64,000 nt of DNA. Source: Palaemon carinicauda (lineage: Eukaryota > Arthropoda > Malacostraca > Decapoda > Palaemonidae). This document shows positions 56,400-64,000 of this stretch, in pieces. The stretch spans positions 63,019,282-63,083,281 of the forward strand of contig NC_090729.1 in NCBI RefSeq assembly GCF_036898095.1, read 5' to 3'. A program made the position numbers and the translations under genes. The notes under the pieces were generated by a model. The model did not search any database, was not told the origin of the DNA, and saw only the letters and a program-made list of their open reading frames with translations. The first letter of the stretch is position 1; every line of letters starts with the position of its first letter.

Positions 56400-56733
56400 T
56401 GTAAGGACAGTTGAGACAAGCGTCACCAAGATCAACTGATACTTTATTCAAATGTGCATGGGAGTATATTACAAGGTGCGGACAGAAAGGTAGGATGGCG
56501 CTGGCGCCAAATCAGCTTGAAATGCCCGCCAAAATATATGTGTTTTCTTACACTTACAAATATACGAATTATGAGTTAACAGAAACATGTAATGAAATGA
56601 TACATATGTCAAAATGTAGCTCTGATAGAGCGGAATACATATACATGGGAAACTACGGTGTAGGGAAAGGAGAATTCAAATAAATAAACAGTTTGTTGAT
56701 TTTTTGGACGACGAAGGGAGCGGTGTCCTTACA
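56400..56733 (-). repeat. Gypsy F 5' LTR
   Basis: On the minus strand it begins TGTAAGGACACCGCTC and ends CAACTGTCCTTACA, 334 bp. Confidence 0.92.
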
Positions 56734-56771
56734 TCCCGAAAACTGCCATTTTAACGCCGTTTGGATCCTAC
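56731..56771 (+). pseudogene. 41-bp RT fragment in inverse orientation next to gypsy F
   Basis: The segment is the complement of 54503-54543 of gypsy F pol with one mismatch in 41. Read on the plus strand it gives IPKTAILTPFGSY, the RT segment before the catalytic palm. Its first three bases, ACA, coincide with the LTR end. Similarity ends abruptly at 56771. Confidence 0.8.
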
Positions 56772-56779
56772 CGTAGCAT

Positions 56780-56870
56780 TGTTAACGCTAGGAATGCCAG
56801 CGCAACGTTGGTAACGTTGCGTAACTTTGGTAATGTTGCGTAACATTACTAATGTTATCGTTCGCAGTAC
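56780..56870. repeat. Short imperfect tandem/inverted repeats
   Basis: The unit (t)ggtaa(c/t)gttgcgtaac occurs about three times. The surrounding aatgttatcg and ttgttaacgc phrases can pair with it. Confidence 0.6.
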
Positions 56871-56949
56871 ATACTTGACTTTTAACAAGTCATTATATAT
56901 AAACTTTTTAACAAAATATATATAACAAAAGACATTATACATAAACATT

Positions 56950-57160
56950 TTAACATAAAATATTTATTTTCCTGTAGAAAATAACTAGAAAATAACGGGA
57001 TTTAACCGGTTTTGACCTTCATTCCATCCGTAATAACAACAACCAGCTCGGATACTTAAAGTTAGTGGAATTGGTTGTTTCTGTTTGTTTGCAGTTGAAA
57101 TGAAGGTCAAATTTGTTCAAATCACGTTATTTACTATAGGAAAACGTATTTTCTGTTCAA
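56950..57160. repeat. Foldback (palindromic) element
   Basis: The left arm about 56960-57026 (ttttcctgtag ... ataacgggatttaacc ... gaccttcatt) pairs with the right arm about 57100-57150 (aatgaaggtcaaatttg ... cacgttattta ... ataggaaaa). The left arm has an extra 12 bp. The loop holds caaccag/ttggttg segments that may pair too. No target duplication was established. Confidence 0.6.
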
Positions 57161-57164
57161 AATG

Positions 57165-57875
57165 AGAATCTATAATACAGTAAAACTTTACCGTAATTAC
57201 TTTTGTTTCAAACGTCTTTACAAGTTGAAAAATAGTTTCAGAAAAATACCATAACTAAGATAATTCCAATCAGGATACACCCCAATCACATCAGGAACAC
57301 CTTATGTTTTCTTATGTTGAGTTTTATGAATCTTATTTTGAACAAATTTAGCTGCATAGTGTACGAAACTATAACACTGACTCAACAAGCGGAATTAGTT
57401 CTAAATCTTAAACAAAAGTTTAGTAACGCTTTTCAGTACACCTTGTGGGGTTTACTGAAAACATTAGTATTTTTCCAAAATTTATCTTAATTGTTATTCA
57501 GAATAATCTAGATTAATAAATGATCTGTTTCAGTTGGATGACTTGACAAACATGAGACAAATTATTGCCTCCCCCCCCAAAAAAAAAACACTTAAAGAGG
57601 AAACTGCATCTGGCATAATGATGAGACATATCATCATGCATTATCTTAATTACTGCTAATTCATCTTGCTTAGCTGCTTTTAACACATTAAAAAAAACAG
57701 TTAACTTTCCAAGTGTAACTTAAAGTTTAAAAGTATTCAACATATAGCCTAGATATCAAAGTATGCAATTATCCTTTTTATAGCCTTTAAAATCTCACTG
57801 CTTTGTACTATAAGTAAAAAGTCTATGGAACTATAGTTTTATGGATATATTCATCAGTAGTTATAACAATAATCA
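57165..57875. other. No recognisable gene
   Basis: AT-rich, with a C9/A9 run near 57570. Confidence 0.4.
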
Positions 57876-57879
57876 TAAT

Positions 57880-58140
57880 AGAAGTAATAATAATAATATT
57901 ATCAAAACTGTTAGAGGATCCCCTGTCTCCCATTACCGAGAGAAGCTCTGGTCGTAGCCTCTTTGGAATTGATAGAGGATCTCAATCTACCATCATTGAG
58001 AGAGGAAATAAACAATTAAAATAACATTGTAGGAACAATATCAACCTTAAAATAAATCTTCCATATATAAAGTATATAACATTAGATAAAAGAGGCCGAA
58101 AACCAAGATAAAATGACAGTGTGTGCCCTCAAGATTGATG
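57880..58140 (+). repeat. Diverged copy of the dispersed decapod-type repeat
   Basis: It resembles 4650-4790 in order and wording (ttaaaataaat, tataaagtatataaca, gtgtgtgccctcaag), with many differences. Confidence 0.4.
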
Positions 58141-58144
58141 AATT

Positions 58145-58695
58145 AAATTATAGTTGTTTATGCAGTATTTATTTAATCTGTCATACATATAAATTTTTTC
58201 ATAATGTTAAATGAAAACATATCTGAAATAATACCTATTTAATGTTTTAATAATTATATATGAGAAATTCCGCATGTGAAGTATTCATAATTCTTTTTCT
58301 AGTATTTAAATATATCTTTGTAATGGGTCCTTCACTTTCCCAAAATTCATTTTTACGGGCTGTCCAGCGACAAGAGCCCATGTCATGCTATAGGCATGGC
58401 ATTCTACATCATCATCATAATACATTCAATAACGTAAATTTACATATGCACTTTTTGTGGAGGACAGTTTAAGTTCTACTCCTAACAATACTTATTACAG
58501 CATCACCTCGCTGTGATCTCCTTGAGTGACACATACCCAAACAACAGAGCTGACATTCGAGCATGTTTTGTGTGGCCTTTACCTGCAATGGGTCTGCATT
58601 TTAGTTTTTAACTTAGATTAGAAAAAAAAAATTCCTTAAATTTTTTCCTTACTCACTTAAAACCATATTATCCTTTAGAAATTTATAAACTATAG
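58145..58695. other. No recognisable gene
   Basis: AT-rich. The 70-codon plus frame at 58260 has no recognised domain. Confidence 0.35.
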
Positions 58696-58699
58696 TAAA

Positions 58700-59201
58700 A
58701 AAGGCAATAGGTCTAACTTGTGGGAATAACTTTTCTTTGCTCGCCAATCCATTGTTTTCTCTTCTTTCCCCTGCTTTTGCTTTTGCAATCTCATTACATG
58801 TCCATTTCTTTTTCTTGATGTTTGAATACCCTCTACTTTAGTTTATTCTCTTCGTATCCATGTTGCTCTTTTAGTGTCTCCTATCATTAGTCTTTCTATA
58901 GCTTTTTGAGTTATAACTAGTTCGTGCAGTAGGCTTTAGTAAGGCTCAGTGTTTTTGATACATATGTTAATACAGGTAGAACTATTTCCTTAGATAGTTT
59001 ACATTTTCTAGAGAAAGTGGTATTTTATATTTCATAATCCCATTTTGTTTACAAAGCTTATTTCTTAACCTTGTCAAAGTCCTCAAGCCATGTTTCAGAT
59101 AATGCTAATATGTCAAAATATTTTTCATTTATCAATCAGAAATGTTTTGTTCCCAACAGACTGAATATTTCCTTACACACTATTCATAACATCCATAATA
59201 C
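58700..59201 (-). pseudogene. LINE fragments, interrupted by gypsy G
   Basis: On the minus strand about 58985-58700 gives IVLPVLTYVSKTLSLTKA and, further on, KEKEMDM-like text, similar to the region after the RT of RTE-type LINEs (VLPVLTYG.ETW.LT). About 59150-59060 gives KYFDI and SETWLEDFDKV, a LINE endonuclease phrase. The endonuclease stretch continues past gypsy G at 63635 (LRRLAEKTTMGI). Middle parts are missing, so these may be two elements or one with a large deletion. Confidence 0.5.
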
Positions 59202-59455
59202 TGTGACGGCGCCGAGTAAGGGTGTGAACTCAAAGGCAGATTGGAAACGACTGAGTTATTTTATTGTGGAACACTCTCCTTATATACAAAACCTCAAGGC
59301 AACAGGACATAACAAGTTCACAAGACAGACAATATTACAGAGGAAAAACCAGACAGGAATTTTCATGTTCGTTTTAGTGCGAGGGAAGAGCGAAGATACA
59401 AGCATAATATATACAAAAGGAATTATGTACAATTGTGTGAAACACGGTTGGTACA
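59202..59455 (-). repeat. Gypsy G 3' LTR
   Basis: On the minus strand it starts TGTACCAACCGTG and ends GGCGCCGTCACA. A polypurine tract (ttttaggggggagc on the minus strand, 59458-59475) lies directly upstream of it. Confidence 0.93.
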
Positions 59456-59489
59456 TGGCTCCCCCCCTAAAAATGACATACTGTACATG

Positions 59490-60317
59490 TTAAATAGGGC
59501 GCCCTGATCTAGAGAGGCGAACTGTAGGCGGGTCATCTGGCAGAAGATAAGCAGGTTTTAGACGATCAATGGAGACCCAGTCTTCTTTGCCCCGAATGTT
59601 TAGGAGGAATGCTTTCGGACTGCGTCGGATCACAAGGAAAGGGCCAGTGTAAAGGGGCGTTAGTGGTGGCTTGCTGGTGTCGTTGCGCAGGAAGACGTGC
59701 GTTGCAGAGTGCAAGTCCGTTGGTATGTGATGCTTCGCTGGGGACTTGTAAGTCTGGCGGCACGGAGTAAATTTTCCCACGACGTGACGTATGCTCTGAA
59801 GATCGTCGGAGGAGGTTGTAGAAGGAAAAAATTCGGCAGGGACGACCAACGGGTCGCCATACACCGTTTCAGCTACCGAGACGTCGAGGGCGTCTTTAGG
59901 AGTGGTCCTTAGTCCAAGGAGGACCCAGGGAAGCTGAGTAAACCAGTTGCAATCCTTGCAGCGGGACATCAAAGCTGCTTTGAGGGTGCGATGAAAACGT
60001 TCAATCATTCCATTGGCAGTGGGGTTGTAGGCCGTTGTCTGATGTAGGGTGATGCCCAGGAGATTCGCTAATGACGTCCATAATTGAGAGGTGAAAGTGG
60101 TTCCCCTGTCAGAAGTAATATGCTCAGGGATACCGAATCTTGAAATCCATCCGGAGAGTAAGGCAGATGTACATGAGGCGGACGTTGCAGTTTCCATGGG
60201 AATGGTTTCAGGCCAACGAGTGGAGCGGTCGATGACGGTAAACAGGTAACAATGTCCTTGTGATATGGGTAGGGGGCCTACAACGTCGACGTGAATGTGT
60301 GTAAAACGACGCTGAGG
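59490..60317 (-). pseudogene. Gypsy G integrase core and C-terminus
   Basis: From about 60317 the minus frame reads RRFTHIHVDVVGPLP (first core Asp) after a stop that separates it from the upstream frame. From 60197 the 235-codon frame has EHITSDRGTTFTS (second Asp) and NGMIERFHRTLK (Glu), TEFFP-like linkers, YTGPFLVIRRSPKAFLLNI and DWVSIDRLKPAYLL, ending RLSRSGRPI. It integrates element cDNA into chromosomes. Confidence 0.88.
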
Positions 60318-61160
60318 TTAAGGAAAGGTGCCCACTCCTGAATCCGTTTGTCGATGTACTTTGGAAGTTTGGCAAGAAGTACAGGCACGGACCCAATCCT
60401 TAGCATCCTTAGAAATGCCGTGCCAAATGAACTTTGCCTTCAGCAGCTGTGCAGTAGAACGGCACGAGGGATGTGAAAGGCCGTGGATGAAATCAAACAC
60501 CTGTCGGCGCATGGGAGCAGGAATCCAAGGTCGCGGTCTACCAGTACTGACGACACAGAGGAGGGTGGTGTTGGAGTCTTCGAGGGGAAAATCCTCCCAA
60601 CGGAGGGACGTGCAGGATGTCCTACAAGCTTGATACTCTGGATCCTGTCGTTGGGCTTCAGCCAGGGCGTTGTAATCCAATCCCAGTTGAACGGCAGCCA
60701 ACGTGTTTCTTGACAGGGCATCGGCAATGGGATTCATTTTCCCAGGGACGTATTGGAGGGTGCAATTGTATTCAGCCACGGCGGAGAGATGTCGGCGTTG
60801 ACGGGCGGACCAGGCGTCAGACTGTCGAGTGAAGGCGTGCACCAGAGGCATGTGGTCTGTGCGAATGACAAGGGCGTACCTTCTAAGAAATGGCGAAAGT
60901 GACGGACAGCCAAGTGCACCGCCAGCAATTCTCGATCGAAGGTAGAATAACCCGATTCTGCCTTGGACAGTTTTCTGCTGAAGAAGGCCAATGGGCGGGG
61001 CGAGCCTTTGACCACCTGCTCGAGTACTGCACCAATAGCGACGTCGCTGGCATCGGTGGAGAGAAGGAGAGGGGCGTGTGGGATAGGAAAAGTGAGAGCC
61101 GCAGCAGTTGATAGGGCCTTCTTTGCATTGCAGAAGGCTGCTTCCTGAAGGGGACCCCAC
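60318..61160 (-). pseudogene. Gypsy G RNase H end and integrase zinc region
   Basis: The useful part of this minus frame begins near 60870: VIRTDHMPLVHAFTRQSDAW, LQYVPGKMNPIADALSRNTL (RNase H end). Next come FDFIHGLSHPSCRSTAQLL and WVRACTSCQTSK, the HHCC domain. The frame stops after GVGTFP at 60318. Upstream of about 60870 the true coding frame is the one ending at 60734. Confidence 0.82.
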
Positions 61161-62233
61161 TTCAGGTCCTTTGGCTTACCCTTGAGGGAGGCATAGAGGG
61201 GAGCAAGAGTGGCGGCAATGGCTGGCAGAAAACGGTGATAAAAGTTGATCATGCCCAAGAATTCCTGCAGAGCTTTGACGGTCGAGGGCGCGGGAAAATT
61301 CTGAACGGCTGCTACCTTCTCAGGGAGGGGATGGACTCCTTCAGGAGTGATACGGTGCCCTAAGAATGACACTTCATTGGCGCCAGAGGTACACTTGTCG
61401 TACCGGACTACAAGGCTGTTTTGTTGCAGGCGGTCGAGCACGATGCGCAAGTGACGGAGGTGTTCCTCTTTTGAGAAGGAGAACACAAGTATGTCGTCCA
61501 CATAACATACACAGAAAGGGAGGTCCCCTAAGATGCCATCCATGAGACGTTGAAACGTTGCCCCAGCATTACGAAGGCCAAAACAGTAGTAATTGAAGGT
61601 GTATGTGCCAAACGGAGTGGTGATGGCGGTCTTGGGGATGTCTTCTGGGTTCATAGGCACCTGATAATACCCCTTCAGGAGGTCGAGCGTAAAGAAAACC
61701 TTCGCTTTGTGTAGGTAGGAGGTTACATCGGCAATGTTTGGGAGGGGGTAGTGATCCGGTTCTATTTGCATGTTCAGGCGCCTGTAATCCCCGCACGGAC
61801 GGAGGGAGCCGTCTTTCTTCAGAACGATGTGTAAGGGTGACGACCATGGGCTGGAGGCCTTTTGGCAAAAGCCCATTTTCTCCATTTCGGCAAACGTCTG
61901 TTTGGCGGCAGCCAATTGTTCCGGTGCCAGACGTCTGAATTTTGCGAAGACTGGGGGGTCCCGTCGTCTTGATATGGTGATAAATACCGTGCTTGGCAGG
62001 AACCGTGGGCGTTTGGCGAAGTTCTGGACGGAAAACTTCCGGGTACGACGTGAGGAGGTGGGCGTAGGCATCCGTGGGTGCGCTGATGGGGAGAGCGAGG
62101 TTAGAGGGGACGGGTAGAAGAGGTGTCGACAAGTACGAGTCTGCGTTGACCAATCGTCGGTGGGCGACATCGACCAGAAGGTGGAAATGAGAGAGGAAAT
62201 CTGCACCGAGGATTGGCATTGTGACGTCAGCAA
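60734..62233 (-). pseudogene. Gypsy G reverse transcriptase and RNase H
   Basis: The informative frame runs from about 61950: FRRLAPEQLAAAKQTFAEME, CQKASSPWSSPLHIVLKKDG, FTLDLLKGYYQVPM (catalytic Asp), PFGTYTFNYYCFGLRNAGAT, VCYVDDILVFSFS (YVDD), EVSFLGHRITPEGV, LGMINFYHRFLP, then LLSTDASDVAIGAVLEQ and RELLAVHLAVRHFRHFL. A frameshift near 60870 ends the meaningful reading. All RT catalytic residues are intact. Confidence 0.9.
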
Positions 62234-62423
62234 TGAGAAACTTCCAATTTAATTTACCGTTTCCGAACGATAATGTGAGGTTCTCGTAACCGTAGGTGGG
62301 TATCGCAGATCCGTTGGCAGCTACCAAGCGGACGTCGGCAGATGTAGACAGACTACGTTGTGCCTTGAAGAGTTTCCTTGGCAAAAGAGAACGACAAGCA
62401 CCCGTGTCTACCAAAAATCGCAC
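61950..62423 (-). pseudogene. Gypsy G protease and linker
   Basis: MRFLVDTGACRSLLPRKLF holds the aspartic protease DTG; ADVTMPILGADFLSHFHLLV is the distal ILG.DFL block. The linker to the RT reads VFRPELRQTPTVPAKHGIYH. The frame shifts into the RT frame near 61950. The region between the gag stop (62495) and 62423 is short and may use a frameshift or readthrough; this is not resolved. Confidence 0.85.
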
Positions 62424-62494
62424 GCCCGTTCCTGCATCCTATAAAAAGAAAAGATTAGAAACATGGGAGGCCACCGCCACAAGCGATGGCCTAC

Positions 62495-63307
62495 TTACAC
62501 GTTTTTTGGCCACTGACAATCTTTGGCACATTTCTTCGCGGTTGCCCCAAATCTGGAGTGGTAGTAGCAAAACTGCTGCGGATGGGAGGTAGTAAGTGGC
62601 TGTAGAAGTCGTTCGTTGGGGCGCGAGCGATTGGTGGATGGTGGGCGGCTTTGTCGCCGCTTCGGCACGTCACGGGGTAGGCGTGTATGTCCTACAGCAT
62701 TCATGTCAGCTTCGGTTGACGTTGAATAGGCATCCTCGTCGTCAGGGGTGGAGGCGTTGATGGAGGTATTGAAGTGGCTGTCCATAAGGGCGTCGGCTTT
62801 GGTCATCAAGTCCTTTATGGGTAAACTATCAACATCGGGTATGGCAGCGCGTACAGGTTCAGGTAAACGGCGTATCCAAAGGGCACGGAGAAGGTTCACC
62901 TCACGAGAAGAGCCGTCTGCGGCAGGTTGAAGGCGAGCAATACTGGTCATTTCCCTGAGGGCAAGCGAAGCCCTTTGGTCCCCCAACGGTTGTTGCGAGA
63001 GCTGAAAAAGCTTTGCTATACGGGCGGCTGGCGACGGCGAGTACTGCTGCAGAAGGTATGATTTGAGGGCGTCATACGCTATTGTGGTGTCTCCTTGTTC
63101 ACAAAGCCAGTCGGATATTTCTGGGAAGGTGTCCTCGGGTATCGCCCCGAGAACATAATCCGCTTTGGTGGTTGAGCGAGTCACGCCCCTGATACGAAAG
63201 TGGACTTCAGCGCGTTGAAACCAAGCGAACGCTTCTCTGCTGGCGAACGGTGAAAGTTTCAATGGGGCGGCCGCAGCGCCAACTGCAGTAGAGTCCGTCT
63301 CCGTCAT
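62495..63307 (-). CDS. Gypsy G gag
   Basis: 270 codons without interruption on the minus strand. LKLSPFASREAFAWFQRAEV begins the capsid-like domain also seen in gypsy F gag. IRRLPEPVRAAIPDV and IKDLMTKADALMDSH follow, then a low-complexity linker. Near the C-terminus it has QQFCYYHSRFGATAKKCAKDC, an intact CX3HX8CX3C-type finger (its counterpart in gypsy F is cut by a stop). The ATG at 63307 lies about 60 bp after the primer-binding site. It is the only gag here with both domains unbroken. Confidence 0.85.
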   Translation of the reverse strand: MTETDSTAVGAAAAPLKLSPFASREAFAWFQRAEVHFRIRGVTRSTTKADYVLGAIPEDTFPEISDWLCEQGDTTIAYDALKSYLLQQYSPSPAARIAKLFQLSQQPLGDQRASLALREMTSIARLQPAADGSSREVNLLRALWIRRLPEPVRAAIPDVDSLPIKDLMTKADALMDSHFNTSINASTPDDEDAYSTSTEADMNAVGHTRLPRDVPKRRQSRPPSTNRSRPNERLLQPLTTSHPQQFCYYHSRFGATAKKCAKDCQWPKNV

Positions 63308-63365
63308 AGTACCAACGATGGAGGGGCGAGGGAGGTGGGGGTGGAAGGCAGTGGGAGCGAGTCGA

Positions 63366-63380
63366 CTTCCAGGGTCACCA
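63366..63380 (-). promoter_or_regulatory. Gypsy G primer-binding site
   Basis: On the minus strand TGGTGACCCTGGAAG lies 1 nt after the LTR end. It shares TGGTGACCC with gypsy F. Confidence 0.7.
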
Positions 63381-63381
63381 A

Positions 63382-63634
63382 TGTGACGGCGCCGAGTAAG
63401 GGTGTGAACTCAAAGGCAGATTGGAAACGACTGGGTTATATTATTGTGGAACACTCTCCTTATATACAAAACCTCAAGGCAACAGGACATAACAAGTTCA
63501 CAAGACAGACAATATTACAAAGGAAAAACCAGACAGGAATTTTCATGTTCGTTTTAGTGCGAGGGAAGAGCGAAGATACAAGATAATATATACAAAAGGA
63601 ATTATGTACAATTGTGTGAAACACGGTTGGTACA
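63382..63634 (-). repeat. Gypsy G 5' LTR
   Basis: 253 bp, nearly identical to 59202-59455. Confidence 0.93.
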
Positions 63635-63638
63635 ATAC

Positions 63639-64000
63639 CCATGGTTGTCTTTTCTGCTAATCTCCTCAATTCCAGATCATAAGCTTTGAAATTTCTTGAT
63701 TCACTATATGGTTAAATAATTTGTTCAACTCACTAGAATTTACTGACTTTATTTGTTGAGAGTTGCATGCCTTGGTGGCGTGATTTCCTGAACATCACTT
63801 TGCTCTATTTCTTTAGTCGTGAACTTTCAATCTTTTTTTTTTAAGATGTGAGTAAAACAAGTCAAAATACTCGCTCACACAGCAGCCGTGAGAGGCAAAA
63901 CCAACTACCCTTGCCAGACAACAGCAGTGAAATAATGTTAAATCAAATGAAGTGAGCTATGGCCAAGAAAACCATTAGGTTATTTGATAATTTTAATTTG
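63639..64000. other. LINE remnant start, then nothing recognised
   Basis: 63640-63690 continues the minus-strand LINE reading cut by gypsy G (LRRLAEKTTMG). The rest is AT-rich without a supported feature. Confidence 0.4.

Larger units (their letters stand above)
51909..56733 (-). mobile_element. Ty3/gypsy retrotransposon F, near full length
   Basis: The LTRs (51909-52238 and 56400-56733) show about 10-12 differences over 330 bp. Between them, on the minus strand, lie gag, protease, RT, RNase H and integrase. GC content is much higher than the surroundings. No target duplication was found: the low-side flank is gaggt, and the high-side flank is a 41-bp fragment of RT sequence in the opposite orientation. 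A few stops and frameshifts make it inactive. Confidence 0.9.
59202..63634 (-). mobile_element. Ty3/gypsy retrotransposon G, full length and young
   Basis: The LTRs (59202-59455, 63382-63634) differ by three substitutions and one 1-bp indel over about 253 bp. ATAC flanks both ends (59198-59201, 63635-63638), a 4-bp target duplication. The interior on the minus strand has gag, protease, RT, RNase H and integrase. It is related to gypsy F in organisation and GC content. Frameshifts and at least one stop still disable this copy. Confidence 0.93.

Overview
This window looks like intergenic, repeat-dominated DNA of a crustacean, most likely a decapod. That is an inference from the mix of elements: DIRS, copia, several Ty3/gypsy families, Tigger, RTE/CR1-like LINEs, and long TA and minisatellite tracts. 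No host protein-coding gene, rRNA or tRNA could be supported. Almost every coding signal belongs to a mobile element, and nearly all carry stops or frameshifts.

Layout, left part. A decayed DIRS (tyrosine-recombinase) retroelement fills 1-3276. A dispersed repeat and an RTE-like LINE fragment follow (4590-5740); a 295-bp hAT-type MITE with an 8-bp target duplication sits in the LINE fragment. A long-TIR MITE with a 9-bp duplication lies at 6244-7025. A minus-strand copia element runs from about 17.8 kb down to about 7.0 kb and is split by two plus-strand Ty3/gypsy elements, here called A (7881-12158) and B (12200-16966). Element A carries a 16-nt primer-binding site complementary to its own LTR, which suggests self-primed reverse transcription.

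Middle part. There is a minus-strand LINE ORF1, a P-element-like transposase fragment, a 45-bp minisatellite, and gypsy C (about 23.8-30.55 kb). Gypsy C is interrupted by a 3181-bp TTAA-flanked element (25687-28867) that contains a 186-bp satellite arranged as 372-bp dimers. Then come a Tigger transposon (30686-33201, minus), a gag-only gypsy D (33260-35658), a CR1-like LINE reverse transcriptase, and a two-ORF LINE whose ORFs meet at TAATG (40590-43650). A 63-bp minisatellite (about 45.0-46.67 kb) runs into a 645-bp TA tract.

Right part. It holds a copia gag fragment (minus), a degenerate gypsy E (plus), and two relatively young minus-strand gypsy elements. F spans 51909-56733 and G spans 59202-63634. 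G has near-identical LTRs and a 4-bp target duplication, and it interrupts an older minus-strand LINE.

The elements do not form a pathway. Their nesting gives a relative insertion history: copia before gypsy A and B; gypsy C before the TTAA element; LINEs before the hAT MITE and gypsy G.
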